Assembly (NCBI RefSeq): GCF_003269035.1
Contig: NZ_QLTK01000017.1
Coordinates: forward strand, 90,008 to 154,007
Reading direction: 5' to 3'
From: Paraburkholderia bryophila
Lineage (GTDB): Bacteria > Pseudomonadota > Gammaproteobacteria > Burkholderiales > Burkholderiaceae
DNA length: 64,000 nt
Shown here: in pieces, positions 33,273 to 42,234 of the stretch
How positions within the stretch are numbered: position 1 is the first letter of the stretch
Layout of the letters: each line of letters opens with the position of its first letter
Position numbers and translations under genes: made by a program
Notes under the pieces: model-generated
What the model was told of the DNA's origin: nothing
The model's input: only the letters and a program-made list of their open reading frames with translations
The model's database searches: none

Positions 33273-33557
33273 ATGATGAATCGAACCCACGCCCCGCGAA
33301 TCAACATCCTGCGACTCTACGCCCTCTGCGCCGCCGGACTCCTGGCCGTCGCGGCCGCCGCCCCGGCGAACGCTGCCAGCCGCGACGAACAGAGCAAGGC
33401 CTGTCGCGGCGACGCCATGCATTTCTGCGCCGCCGAGATTCCCAACGAAGACAAGATCACCGCCTGCATGAAGCAGCACGTCGACGAACTCAGCCCGGCC
33501 TGCCGCGCGATGTTCAAGGGCGGCAAGAAGAGCGGCGCGAAAGACAGCGCGCAGTGA
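33273..33557 (+). CDS. Small exported cysteine-rich (GLG1-repeat-like) protein
   Basis: A 94-residue protein with a signal peptide (about residues 1-35, ending ANAAS). The mature part has four Cys in a C-x7-C-x12-C-x11-C pattern (KACRGDAMHFCAAEIPNEDKITACMKQHVDELSPACRAMF). This is one copy of the cysteine-rich repeat of Golgi protein GLG1, found as single-repeat periplasmic proteins in proteobacteria. Two disulfides are expected. The C-terminus is Lys/Ser-rich. Two ATGs are adjacent at 33273 and 33276. It is next to, but on the opposite strand from, hipB; its function is unknown. Confidence 0.8.
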   Translation: MMNRTHAPRINILRLYALCAAGLLAVAAAAPANAASRDEQSKACRGDAMHFCAAEIPNEDKITACMKQHVDELSPACRAMFKGGKKSGAKDSAQ

Positions 33558-33690
33558 CGCAGTGATGTAGTGACGCCGCGGCGCTCCGGCGGCTAGTCTT
33601 TGCCGCTTGCACCCGCGCTCGCCCGCGATCCGTCCCCACCGCGCACCGGGGCATCGTAGAATCGTCGTTCCCGATTCCCGGAGCCGCCGC

Positions 33691-34797
33691 GTGTCCGCCC
33701 AGCCGAACCCGCCGCCACGTCAGCCGCGTTTTCGCCTGCCTCGCCGTGCCCGCACGCCCTGGCAGGCGCCGCGCGCGCGCACGCTGTTCACGCGACCCGC
33801 CGCGTCGCCGCAGCGCGTGCTGCTGCACCGTGTCTACCTCGTCGTCGGCCTGTGCGTACTGGCCTTCGCCGTGCTGTATCTCGATCGCGACGGCCTGCGC
33901 GACGCCAACCGCAAAGTGCTCGGCATCGTCGATCTGATGTACTTCACGATGGTCACCGTGGCGACCGTCGGCTATGGCGACATCGTGCCGGTCACCGCTC
34001 GCGCGCGGCTTATCGACGCGTTTTTTATCGTGCCGATCCGCATCGTCATCTGGTTCGTGTTTCTCGGCACCGCCTATCAGTTCGTCATTCAACGTGTCGT
34101 CGAGGAATTCCGTATGAAACGCCTGCAAAAACAACTCAACGACCACGTCGTGATCTGCGGCTATGGATTGAGCGGTTCGGTTGCGGTGCGCGAGTTGCTG
34201 GAAAGCGGGTTCGCCGCCGAATCGATCGTCGTGATCGATCCGCAGCAGGCGGCGCTCGAAGCGGCCACGGCGCTGGGCGTAGTGGGGCTGCTCGGCGATC
34301 CGTCGCGCGAGGATCTGTTGCAGCAGGCGCAGGTGCGGGTCGCCCGGGCGGTGGTCATTGCCGTCGCCGACGACGCCGTCGCGATCCTGCTCACGCTGAC
34401 CGTGCGCAGCATTGCGCCGCAGACGAAGATCGTCGCGCGCATCCAGGAGCAGACCTATCAGCGTCAATTGCGCCAGGCCGGCGCGGACGTGATCGTGTCG
34501 TCGACCAAGATCGGCGGGCTGCTGCTGGCCGATGCGGTCGTCAGCAACTACATCGTGCCGTTCATCAACGACCTGCTGTCCACGCGCGGCCGCGTCAATC
34601 TGCTCGAACGCGAGGCGACCGCGCAGGAAGTCGGCCGCTGGAGCAACGCGCTGCCGGGCGCGGTGGTGGTCGGGCTGGTGCGCGCCGGCCGCGTGTTGTC
34701 GTTCTACGAAGACGCGGCTTGTCCGATCGAGGCCGGCGACCTGCTGATGGTGATCCAGTCGTCGCGTCATCCGGGCGAAGCGGCCGCCGCCGGCTAG
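33691..34797 (+). CDS. Two-TM potassium channel with RCK domain
   Basis: A 368-residue ion channel. Two transmembrane helices (about residues 46-64 and 109-134) flank the pore loop and the selectivity filter TVATVGYGD (89-97). A cytoplasmic RCK/TrkA-N domain begins with the nucleotide-binding GYGLSG (157-162), followed by a TrkA-C-like end. This MthK-type architecture gives a ligand-gated potassium channel in the inner membrane. The GTG at 33691 is preferred since GGAG lies 9 bases upstream; an earlier TTG at 33607 has no site. The roughly 40-residue Arg/Pro-rich leader is unusual. Confidence 0.88.
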   Translation: MSAQPNPPPRQPRFRLPRRARTPWQAPRARTLFTRPAASPQRVLLHRVYLVVGLCVLAFAVLYLDRDGLRDANRKVLGIVDLMYFTMVTVATVGYGDIVPVTARARLIDAFFIVPIRIVIWFVFLGTAYQFVIQRVVEEFRMKRLQKQLNDHVVICGYGLSGSVAVRELLESGFAAESIVVIDPQQAALEAATALGVVGLLGDPSREDLLQQAQVRVARAVVIAVADDAVAILLTLTVRSIAPQTKIVARIQEQTYQRQLRQAGADVIVSSTKIGGLLLADAVVSNYIVPFINDLLSTRGRVNLLEREATAQEVGRWSNALPGAVVVGLVRAGRVLSFYEDAACPIEAGDLLMVIQSSRHPGEAAAAG

Positions 34798-34935
34798 CCG
34801 GCCGGAGCGATCGCGCGGCGCGCAGGTTTATGGCCGGGCACACTGACACGTTGCTGAACCCGCTGCACCGATCGACGGTTTTCCGTTGCGCTGAATCCCG
34901 ATTCAAACTTTCGCAAGGATTGGAACCACCCGCTC

Positions 34936-35901
34936 ATGACCCGCCCGACCACGCAGATTTTCGACGCCAGCGCCACCGCGCAACTCATCCCTTACGCCAG
35001 CCTCGTCGACGCCTTGAAGCGCGCGACTCTCGACTACGCGCAGCAGCGGGTCGCGAGCCCCGAACGGCTCGTCGTGCCGCTCAACGCAGGCGGCATCATG
35101 CTGTCGATGCCGGCCACCGCGCCCGATCTCGCGATTCATAAACTGGTCAACGTGTGCGCGAGCAACCGCGCGCGCGCGTTGCCGACGATCCACGGCCAGG
35201 TGATGGCCTTCGACGCCGATACCGGCGAAACGCTGTTCATTCTCGACGGCCCGACGGTGACCGGGCGTCGCACGGCGGCAATGTCGATGCTGGGCGTCGA
35301 GACACTCGCCGCGAACACGCCGCGCGAATTCCTGCTGATCGGCACCGGCACGCAGGCGCTCAACCATCTGGAGGCGATCGGCCAGCTTTATCCGGACGCG
35401 CGCGTCTGGGTGAAGGGCAGCGCACCGGCGCGCGCCGCCGCGTTTTGCGCCGCATATGGCGAGACGACGCGCGGCAACCTGCAGGGCAAGGTCCGCGAGT
35501 TGCAACCGTTGTTGGAACCCGACGCACCGATTCCCGCTTCGATCGACGTCGTGATCGCATTGACCACCAGCAAGCAGGCGGTCTACGACGAAGCGGCCCG
35601 CGCTGGACGGCTGGTGATCGGCGTCGGCGCCTTTACGCCGGCCATGGTCGAAATCGGCGCGCACACGCTGGCGGGCAGCGCACTCTACGTCGACGACCCG
35701 GCCGGCGCGAAGCACGAAGCCGGCGATTTCATCCAGGCCGGCGTGGATTGGGCGACGGTGCGCGGGATCGCATCGGTGGTGGACGAGTCGGCGCCCCGGC
35801 CGGCGGAAAAGGAAAAGCCGGTCGTTTTCAAAACGGTCGGCTGTGCGGCCTGGGATCTCGCGGCCTGCCGCGTGGCGCGCGAGGCGTTGTCCGGCGTTTA
35901 A
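34936..35901 (+). CDS. Ornithine cyclodeaminase / mu-crystallin family reductase
   Basis: A 321-residue NAD(P)-dependent protein of the ornithine cyclodeaminase family. The N-terminal substrate part has LPTIHGQVMAFDADTGETLFILDGPTVTGRRTAAMSML and the Rossmann part has FLLIGTGTQALNHLEAI. Its extended similarity fits the subgroup of bifunctional delta1-pyrroline-2-carboxylate/delta1-piperideine-2-carboxylate reductases more than true ornithine cyclodeaminase. It would make proline or pipecolate from cyclic imines in catabolism of hydroxyproline or D-lysine. The ATG at 34936 is at the natural start. It stands alone; a hairpin follows. The precise reaction is an inference. Confidence 0.83.
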   Translation: MTRPTTQIFDASATAQLIPYASLVDALKRATLDYAQQRVASPERLVVPLNAGGIMLSMPATAPDLAIHKLVNVCASNRARALPTIHGQVMAFDADTGETLFILDGPTVTGRRTAAMSMLGVETLAANTPREFLLIGTGTQALNHLEAIGQLYPDARVWVKGSAPARAAAFCAAYGETTRGNLQGKVRELQPLLEPDAPIPASIDVVIALTTSKQAVYDEAARAGRLVIGVGAFTPAMVEIGAHTLAGSALYVDDPAGAKHEAGDFIQAGVDWATVRGIASVVDESAPRPAEKEKPVVFKTVGCAAWDLAACRVAREALSGV

Positions 35902-35942
35902 AGCACCAACGCGCACCGCTGCAAAAATCCTGAAAACGCGAA

Positions 35943-35965
35943 AAAGGCCTGAAAAACAGGCCTTT
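35943..35965 (+). terminator. Rho-independent hairpin after the cyclodeaminase-family gene
   Basis: AAAGGCCTG and CAGGCCTTT form a perfect 9-bp stem with a 5-base A loop, 42 bases after the stop codon. The T-run on the plus side is short (TTTAA). The A-run on the left side would serve as a U-tract for leftward transcripts, so it may work in both directions. Confidence 0.65.
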
Positions 35966-36148
35966 AACGCGTGGGGTTGGCATATTGCGCCAAGCTGGGG
36001 CAGATGTTGCCGTGCAAACAATCTCAAAACGTTGCACCATAGGCGTTTGCCAGAAAAAAGTGCCGGTCCGCCGGTGCTCGCAGTTCGCCTCAGGCTTTTT
36101 TCTGCCCCTTGACCGACGCCTCATCCCTCTCGACGCTGCGACCGCGCT

Positions 36149-37630
36149 ATGACGACCCACCACGCTACTGCCACTCCCGACTTGCCGCTCGACATGATCA
36201 TCTTCGGCGGCACCGGCGACCTGTCGTTCCGCAAGCTGCTGCCCGCGCTCTACATGGCGCATCTGCACTGCAATCTGCCGCCGGAAACGCGCATCCTCAC
36301 GATCGGCCGCAAGCCCTGGTCGCGCGAGGAGTACATCAACGAATTCATGGAGTTGAAGGCGAAGCCGTTCATCGAAAAGAAAGCGTTCGACGCCGCCGCC
36401 TGGGACAAATTCCTCGCCCTGTTCGAGTACGTGCGCATGGACGTGGACTCGGCCGACGACTATCAGCGCCTGAAGCAAACCTCGCGCGAAGGCGTGCGCC
36501 GCGTGTTCTATCTCGCCACCTCGCCCGATCTGTTCACGAACATCTGCGACAACCTGGCAACGGCCGGGCTGATCGACGACAATTCGCGCGTCGTGCTCGA
36601 AAAGCCGCTGGGCCACGACCTGGCGTCGGCGCAGGAAATCAACACGGCGGTCGGCAAGCATTTCAACGAAGCGCAGATTTACCGGATCGACCACTACCTC
36701 GGCAAGGAAACCGTGCAGAACCTGATGGTGCTGCGTTTCGGCAATCCGATTTTCGGGCCGCTGTGGCAGGCGCCGTACATCAAGAGCGTGCAGATCACGG
36801 TGGCGGAGACGGTCGGCGTGGGCACCCGCGCGGGCTTCTATGACAAGACCGGCGCGCTGCGCGACATGGTGCAGAACCACCTGCTGCAACTGCTGTGCAT
36901 CGTCGCCATGGAACCGCCTGTCTCGCTCGATCCGGACGCGGTCCGCGACGAAAAACTCAAGGTGCTGCGCTCGCTGCGTCCCATGACCGCCGAGGATATC
37001 GCCCGCGACACGGTGCGCGGCCAATACACCGCGGGCGCGGTGGACGGCGAGGCGGTGAAGGGCTATCTCGAGGAAGAAAACGTGCCGGCTGGCAGCCGCG
37101 CCGAAACCTTCGTCGCGTTGCGCGCGCATATCAACAACTGGCGCTGGGCTCACGTGCCGTTCTTTCTGCGTACCGGCAAACGCATGCAGAAGAAGGTGTC
37201 GGAGATCGTCATCGAGTTTTCCGAGTTGCCGTTCTCGATCTTTCCGAGCGGCGGGCGTAACTACGGCAACAAACTCGTGATCCAGTTACAGCCGGAAGAA
37301 TCGATCCAGTTGCAGGTGCTCGCGAAAGAGCCGGGCAGCGGCATGCACATGCTGCCGGTGAATCTGAATCTGGATTTGCAGCAGGCCTTCACCGAGCGCC
37401 GCGCGGAAGCGTATGAGCGTTTGCTGATCGACGTGATTCGCGGCCGCCTCACGCACTTCATGCGCCGCGACGAGCTGGAAGCCGCCTGGGCCTGGGCCGA
37501 GCCGATTCTGGAAGGTTGGGGCAAGTCGGGCGAGAAGCCGCGCTCGTATACGGCGGGCACGTTCGGACCGTCGGCTTCGACGGCGCTGATGGCGCGCGAA
37601 AATGGCGTGTGGGCGGAAGAGTCGCAGTAA
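36149..37630 (+). CDS. zwf: Glucose-6-phosphate 1-dehydrogenase
   Basis: A 493-residue enzyme that oxidises glucose-6-phosphate to 6-phosphogluconolactone with NADP+, feeding the pentose-phosphate and Entner-Doudoroff pathways. The cofactor motif GGTGDLSFRKLLPAL begins at residue 20. The active-site signature RIDHYLGKE is at 179-187. Length and motifs are standard. The ATG at 36149 is at the usual start before a short polar leader. It is not in an operon with pgl or edd here; it has its own strong terminator. The T6SS begins on the opposite strand beyond. Confidence 0.97.
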   Translation: MTTHHATATPDLPLDMIIFGGTGDLSFRKLLPALYMAHLHCNLPPETRILTIGRKPWSREEYINEFMELKAKPFIEKKAFDAAAWDKFLALFEYVRMDVDSADDYQRLKQTSREGVRRVFYLATSPDLFTNICDNLATAGLIDDNSRVVLEKPLGHDLASAQEINTAVGKHFNEAQIYRIDHYLGKETVQNLMVLRFGNPIFGPLWQAPYIKSVQITVAETVGVGTRAGFYDKTGALRDMVQNHLLQLLCIVAMEPPVSLDPDAVRDEKLKVLRSLRPMTAEDIARDTVRGQYTAGAVDGEAVKGYLEEENVPAGSRAETFVALRAHINNWRWAHVPFFLRTGKRMQKKVSEIVIEFSELPFSIFPSGGRNYGNKLVIQLQPEESIQLQVLAKEPGSGMHMLPVNLNLDLQQAFTERRAEAYERLLIDVIRGRLTHFMRRDELEAAWAWAEPILEGWGKSGEKPRSYTAGTFGPSASTALMARENGVWAEESQ

Positions 37631-37659
37631 GCGGTTTTCTGGTTTCACGCAGCACAGGG

Positions 37660-37695
37660 AAAAACGGCCCGCATGATGAATGCGGGCCGTTTTTT
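37660..37695. terminator. Strong bidirectional Rho-independent terminator between zwf and tssL
   Basis: ACGGCCCGCAT and ATGCGGGCCGT form a perfect 11-bp GC-rich stem around the loop GATGA. The stem is flanked by AAAA on the left and TTTTT on the right. It therefore serves both zwf (rightward) and the leftward tssJ-tssK-tssL transcript, which ends at 37748. Confidence 0.9.
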
Positions 37696-37747
37696 ATTGC
37701 CTGAAACGAATGCTGTCGTGCGCGCCTACGACGACAGCCGCTACGAC

Positions 37748-38527
37748 TCAAGGCAACGAAATCGTCAACGTGGCCGATTGCGGGCCGAGCTTCACCACCT
37801 GCGAGTACGGCGCAAGCGAACGCAACGTCTGATCGCGCAAATACGTGTTCAGCCCCAGATAAGCCAGCAACCCCACCAGTGCGAACACCGCGCCGATCGA
37901 CCACAGCGGCACCTCACGCTTGAGCCGGTGCGCGACCTGGTCGGGCAGCGGCCAATGCGGCGCGAACGGCGCGCGCTTGCCCTTCATGTGCGCGATTTCG
38001 TCGCCGATACGGGCGGTCAGATACGCGAGCTTCTCGGGCCCTTCGAGCAGGTACTTGCCCTGGAAACCGAGCAGCAGGCACATGTGGAACACTTCGAGCG
38101 ATTGCAGGCGTGGCAAGCCTTGCGCGCGACATTCCTCGAGATAGTGAAAGAACTTTTCACCGGCCAGCTGTTCGCCGAACAGCGTCAATTGCAGCGGCCG
38201 GCGTTCCCACTCCGTGCGGATCTTGAAGGTGGACGACAACACCGATTCGTCGATTGCCGCGCAGAACGCAAACTTCGACGCATAGACGTCTTCCGCCGAC
38301 GCGTTGAGCTTCTTCGCGCCGCGCTCGAAGTCGCCGAGGAACTGCTGGATGCGCTGACTGAACTCATGCGCGTCGCCCGGCTCGCGGCCGTTCTTCAGCA
38401 GGAACAGCATGAAGAAGCCGTCGTACAGCAGATCGAGCAGCGAGCGAACCTGGTAGCTCGGCTCGCTGGCGGGGGCGGGCGTTGCGGCAGGCGTGCTGCC
38501 GCCAAACAGGGAGGGCGCGTAGCTCAT
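37748..38527 (-). CDS. tssL: T6SS membrane-complex protein TssL (DotU/IcmH family)
   Basis: A 259-residue inner-membrane component of the T6SS membrane complex, partner of TssM and TssJ. The cytoplasmic domain has YQVRSLLDLLYDGFFMLFLLKNG and LQSLEVFHMCLLLGFQGKYLLEG, and one C-terminal transmembrane helix follows (about 211-232, WSIGAVFALVGLLAYLGLN). It lacks the C-terminal OmpA-type peptidoglycan-binding domain of extended TssL forms; a separate OmpA-like protein is encoded at 52952-53908 and probably does that job. Its ATG overlaps the tssK stop (ATGA). Confidence 0.95.
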   Translation of the reverse strand: MSYAPSLFGGSTPAATPAPASEPSYQVRSLLDLLYDGFFMLFLLKNGREPGDAHEFSQRIQQFLGDFERGAKKLNASAEDVYASKFAFCAAIDESVLSSTFKIRTEWERRPLQLTLFGEQLAGEKFFHYLEECRAQGLPRLQSLEVFHMCLLLGFQGKYLLEGPEKLAYLTARIGDEIAHMKGKRAPFAPHWPLPDQVAHRLKREVPLWSIGAVFALVGLLAYLGLNTYLRDQTLRSLAPYSQVVKLGPQSATLTISLP

Positions 38528-39870
38528 GATGTGACGGCGATCAGTTCGAGTTGAAGATCGTTGATGCCCGACGGCGCGTAGATCATTGCCGATTGGGCCT
38601 GCAACATGCGGTCATACAGCGCACCGCGCGATTCGAAGGAGAAGTAGCAAGCGCCCGGCCGTACCGGAATGGCCGGTGGCACCTGCGGCGTGTAGACGAG
38701 CCGCACGCCCGGCATGGCCGAGAGCACCAGCTTGTCGACGTCGTCCGGCGCGCCGACCTTGAAGCGCGCGGGCACGGCTTCGACGAGTTCGGCGGTCGGC
38801 ATGTCGGCCGACACGGCGATGAAGAACTGGGTCTTGTCGTCGATCTTGCCCGAGTCGAGACGACCGGCATGGAACGACGGGCGTACTTCTTCGAGCGAGA
38901 TTGCGAAGTAGCGCGTGGAGATCACGGTTTCGAGCAGATCGCGCAGGATCGTATCGAGACGCGCGAACGGCGGGCCCGGATCGTCATGCCGGTACGCCGG
39001 CAGATCGGACAGCGCATAGCCCTTCGAAAACGTCATCAACTGGCCGGCGAGGCGCAGCAACTCCTGGAACAGCCGCTCCGGATGCAGCGCCGAATGCTGG
39101 TACAGATGCGCGAGCGACGCGAATGCCGCGCTCGCGGTATGCAGCAGCCAGAACGACGCGATGTCGCCGGAACGGAATTCGATGATGTTCTTGGTCGGCT
39201 CGCGGTGAAAGCCGTACAGCGCGTTCACCTTGGCCTGCAGCGCGTCGATCAGTTGCCGCAGCCGCTGATGCAGCACCGGCGAGGCGTCGATCGCAAGACA
39301 CGGCGGCACGAAGCTGTCGTCGAGTTCGAAGCCCGAAGTGGCCGTGCGGCGCACGCGCACGAGCGGCACCGACAGCAACTGGTCGCGCGGCTCGCTATGC
39401 GCGATGAGTTTGACGCTGGTCTTCAGGAAGGTAATGTCGGCTTCCGCGGCGTCGGTGAAATGATCGGCCACCGGCGTCTGCTCGCTCACGTAACGCGACA
39501 CGAAGCCCGCGTTGCGGTCCTGCGAGTAGTTCGCGCCGGTTTCGCGCAGCGGATGCAGCGCCAGATAAAACGTGAATTCGTTGATGCCGTCGGGCAAGGT
39601 GTCCAATGCGATGGGCGGCGGCAGATCGTCGGCTTGCGGCGCCGAGTAGAGCGCGCCGTCCGGAAACACCAGCGACAGTTCGCTCAGGCGCAGCACGTTG
39701 CTGCCGATCGCGTCGCGGTCGAAGCGCGCCGAGCGCACGCCCCAGTTGTACGGCTGGATCGCCTGGATCGATTCGAACAGGCGCGCCTCGTGATAGGCGT
39801 CCTGACGCTGAAAATGCTGAGGCCTCAGAAACAGGCCTTCCCCCCAGAGCACTTTTGCGGAATAACTCAT
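38524..39870 (-). CDS. tssK: T6SS baseplate protein TssK
   Basis: A 448-residue baseplate subunit that links the phage-like baseplate to the membrane complex. The family start VLWGEGLFLRPQHFQRQDAYHEARL is complete, and the C-terminal neck-to-head region ends near MIYAPSGINDLQLELIAVTS. The length fits the family (about 445). It is translationally coupled to tssL downstream by a 4-base overlap and is followed upstream by tssJ, 108 bases from it. It acts in the cytoplasm as a trimer contacting TssF/TssG and TssL. Confidence 0.96.
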   Translation of the reverse strand: MSYSAKVLWGEGLFLRPQHFQRQDAYHEARLFESIQAIQPYNWGVRSARFDRDAIGSNVLRLSELSLVFPDGALYSAPQADDLPPPIALDTLPDGINEFTFYLALHPLRETGANYSQDRNAGFVSRYVSEQTPVADHFTDAAEADITFLKTSVKLIAHSEPRDQLLSVPLVRVRRTATSGFELDDSFVPPCLAIDASPVLHQRLRQLIDALQAKVNALYGFHREPTKNIIEFRSGDIASFWLLHTASAAFASLAHLYQHSALHPERLFQELLRLAGQLMTFSKGYALSDLPAYRHDDPGPPFARLDTILRDLLETVISTRYFAISLEEVRPSFHAGRLDSGKIDDKTQFFIAVSADMPTAELVEAVPARFKVGAPDDVDKLVLSAMPGVRLVYTPQVPPAIPVRPGACYFSFESRGALYDRMLQAQSAMIYAPSGINDLQLELIAVTS

Positions 39871-39978
39871 CTCAAACCTGTTATATGCGTTCAGCGTATG
39901 GCGCGCCCGGACATTACCGATTCGAGCGCCGCATTGTTAATTGTCTAAAAACTGTTAAATCGTATTTGCGCGGCATCT

Positions 39979-40611
39979 TTATCCGCAGCTTACCGAAGAA
40001 AGCATATTCAGCGGCTGCTCGGGCAATCCCTGTTCCGGCGGGATCACGGTGCCGTTGGTCACGGTCATTGCACAGTTATGCAGGCCGATCATTATGCCGG
40101 ATTTCTCCGACTTCGCCGGATCGAAGGCGAATTTCCAGCGCTGCATGGCCGGGTCGCGGAATAGCGCGACGATACCGAATGCCTGCGCTTCACGCGAGAC
40201 TTTTTCGGTAACGGTGTAGCGCTGTCCGGGGATCAGCGTGACTTCACGCACACCCAGCAAATCCCCGCCCAGCGTAGTCTTTTCCTTACCCGGATCGGTA
40301 AATGCGTCGAATGGCGCCTGCTGGAATGAGGTGGGGTCTTTCAGCACGTAAAGCCGCACTACCAGCGCCAATGGCCGGTTGTCGGTCGCGGCATTCAGAT
40401 TCGGCGCGGCGTATAAGGTCAGGCCGACATTGCGCGGCGGCTTCTGCGCGTCCGGCAGCTCCGGCTTGCCGAGGCCGCTGGCCTGCAGCACCGCGTTGGC
40501 GGCCGCGCCCAGCGCTGGCACGGCCGCGGCGCAGCCGCCCAGCAGCGCGCAGACGGCGGCGCTCGCAATCAATAACGATGCATGGCGAACAAAACGCGAA
40601 TTCATATACAT
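39979..40611 (-). CDS. tssJ: T6SS outer-membrane lipoprotein TssJ
   Basis: A 210-residue lipoprotein with lipobox LLGGC (Cys27). The mature part has the TssJ beta-sandwich pattern, PLALVVRLYVLKDPTSFQQAPFDAF, then the loop and EVTLIPGQRYTVTEKVSREAQAFGIVALFRD. It anchors the TssM periplasmic domain to the outer membrane. It is the first gene of the leftward tssJ-tssK-tssL group, divergent from the TPR-lipoprotein gene. The first of two in-frame ATGs (40611 and 40605) is given; either is possible. Confidence 0.93.
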   Translation of the reverse strand: MYMNSRFVRHASLLIASAAVCALLGGCAAAVPALGAAANAVLQASGLGKPELPDAQKPPRNVGLTLYAAPNLNAATDNRPLALVVRLYVLKDPTSFQQAPFDAFTDPGKEKTTLGGDLLGVREVTLIPGQRYTVTEKVSREAQAFGIVALFRDPAMQRWKFAFDPAKSEKSGIMIGLHNCAMTVTNGTVIPPEQGLPEQPLNMLSSVSCG

Positions 40612-40966
40612 CGACCGGCCTGGCGCCGTCCCCCGTCAATACGTCAATAACGAAATCAATCCGGCTATTTGCAACAACCCAAATCCACGCAATGCCGCTT
40701 TATGCAAACCGCATGTGTTGCCGGTTGGCGGCTTGCATGCCGACGGGCAGTGGAAATTTTTTCCGCTTTCAACAATGGTGCTATTGCATCAGGAAACAAT
40801 TTCTGCATGTTTCGTTTAAATGATCCGCATGCTTTTTTTTGTGCAATGCTTCTTCACACGAAAGTTGAATTATCGAAGATTGGCCGGTACTATACCCGCG
40901 CACTTGAAGCAAAGCAAAACTCCGGTTTCTCCTTGAATTAAAAAATTCGCACGTCGGTGAAAAACG
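40612..40966. promoter_or_regulatory. Divergent promoter region of the T6SS locus
   Basis: 355 bp between tssJ and the TPR-lipoprotein gene, clearly AT-richer than the coding DNA, without a convincing gene. It must hold the promoters for both T6SS transcription units. Runs such as TTTTTTTTG (about 40831) and AATTAAAAAATTC (about 40935) are suited to H-NS-type silencing. No clean sigma-54 element or operator was identified by eye. Confidence 0.55.
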
Positions 40967-41647
40967 ATGAATGAGCGTCTGTTAGTAAAACTATCTGGGG
41001 TTGTGTTGGCATGCGGCGTGATGGCCGGTTGCGCGACACAGGGCAACAACGTGGCGACCACACCCGAGGCTTTTAATAAGCAACTCGCGGACGCCGATAC
41101 GGTCGCGAAGGGCGGCGATCAGGATCGCGCCATCTCGCTTTATCAGCAATTGTCCAAATCCGATCCGACGCGTGAAGAACCGTGGTCGCGCATTGCGCAG
41201 ATCCAGTTCACGCAAGGCCATTACGGCCAGGCGATCGTCGCCGCCCAGGAAGCGCTCCAGCGCGACCAGACCGACCGTCAGGCGAAGAGCGTGCTGGCGG
41301 TGGCCGGCTTGCGCGTCGCCACGCAATCGCTCGGCGAATTGCGCCAGGACGCGTCGCTCGCGGGTGACGCGAAGTCCGACGCGCAGGCGCTCGCCAAGCA
41401 GCTGCGCGACACGCTCGGCGAAGCCACGCTGTTCCCGCCCGACCCGAGCGACAAGCCGGTGGTGAAAAAGAAAAAGTACGTGCGCCATGCGCCGAAGGGC
41501 AAACCGGCGGACGCCGCGGAAGCGAACAACGGCGCCGCGGCGCCGGCCGCCACGCCGGCGGCGCCTGCCGCTCCGGCAGCGCCGGCAGCACCCGCCAAAG
41601 CCGCACAAAGCGGCGGCGCGTCCGACCCGTTCAGCGCGTTGCGTTGA
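40967..41647 (+). CDS. T6SS-associated TPR lipoprotein
   Basis: A 226-residue lipoprotein with lipobox MAGC (Cys22). A TPR-like helical domain follows (AISLYQQLSKSDPTREEPWSRIAQIQFTQGHYGQAIVAAQEALQRDQTDRQAKSVLAVAGL, about 55-115). The tail is basic then Ala/Pro-rich and low complexity. Genes of this kind precede tssB in Burkholderia T6SS loci; the role is not well defined, perhaps in assembly of the membrane complex. It is first in the rightward T6SS unit, 41 bases before tssB. Confidence 0.83.
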   Translation: MNERLLVKLSGVVLACGVMAGCATQGNNVATTPEAFNKQLADADTVAKGGDQDRAISLYQQLSKSDPTREEPWSRIAQIQFTQGHYGQAIVAAQEALQRDQTDRQAKSVLAVAGLRVATQSLGELRQDASLAGDAKSDAQALAKQLRDTLGEATLFPPDPSDKPVVKKKKYVRHAPKGKPADAAEANNGAAAPAATPAAPAAPAAPAAPAKAAQSGGASDPFSALR

Positions 41648-41688
41648 GCGTAGTAGCAGCCTGATCCATTCGCATCCGGGAGCCGACG

Positions 41689-42216
41689 ATGGCGAAGAAA
41701 GAAAGCATTCAGAAACGCTTGCAAAAAGTGCGGCCGCCGCGCGTTCAATTGACCTATGAGGTCGAACGCGGCGATGCGATCGAAATCAAGGAACTGCCGT
41801 TCGTCGTCGGGGTGGTTGCCGATCTGGCCGGGCAGTCGGAAGTCGAGCAGCCGAAACTGCGCGACCGCAAGTTCGTCAACATCGATCGCGATAATTTCGA
41901 CGACGTGATGAAGGCGATCGAACCGCGCGCCGCGTTCCAGGTTGAAAACCGCCTGAGCGAAGCGGGCGGCAAGTTCGCCGTCGACCTGCGCTTCAAGTCG
42001 ATGGCCGACTTCAATCCGGACGAAGTGGTCTCGCAGATCGAGCCGCTGCGCCGCCTGCTCGAAGCACGTTCGAAGCTGGCCGACCTGCGCAACAAGCTGG
42101 CCGGCAACGACAAGCTGGAAGACCTGCTGAGCGAAGTGCTCAACAACACGCAGCAGTTGCAGACCCTCGCGAAAGACCAGGGCGACGCGGCAGACCACGA
42201 CAAGCAGGGCGAATAA
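41689..42216 (+). CDS. tssB: T6SS sheath small subunit TssB (VipA)
   Basis: A 175-residue sheath protein that forms the contractile sheath with TssC. The family pattern ESIQKRLQKVRPPRVQLTYEVE at the start, then KELPFVVGVVADLAGQSEVEQPKLRDRKFVNIDRDNFDDVM, is complete. Length is standard. The C-terminal helix region that meets ClpV is present in the TssC partner. It is 18 bases before tssC and clearly cotranscribed. Confidence 0.97.
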   Translation: MAKKESIQKRLQKVRPPRVQLTYEVERGDAIEIKELPFVVGVVADLAGQSEVEQPKLRDRKFVNIDRDNFDDVMKAIEPRAAFQVENRLSEAGGKFAVDLRFKSMADFNPDEVVSQIEPLRRLLEARSKLADLRNKLAGNDKLEDLLSEVLNNTQQLQTLAKDQGDAADHDKQGE

Positions 42217-42234
42217 GTACGTACGGGGTGTGAG

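Noticed and set aside
40721..40740. Possible sigma-54 promoter (GG-N10-GC with CTTGCA) upstream of the T6SS
   Set aside because: The spacing fits but the -24 part is CCGGTT rather than TGGCAC, and it lies over 220 bp from the start codon; not enough for a call.
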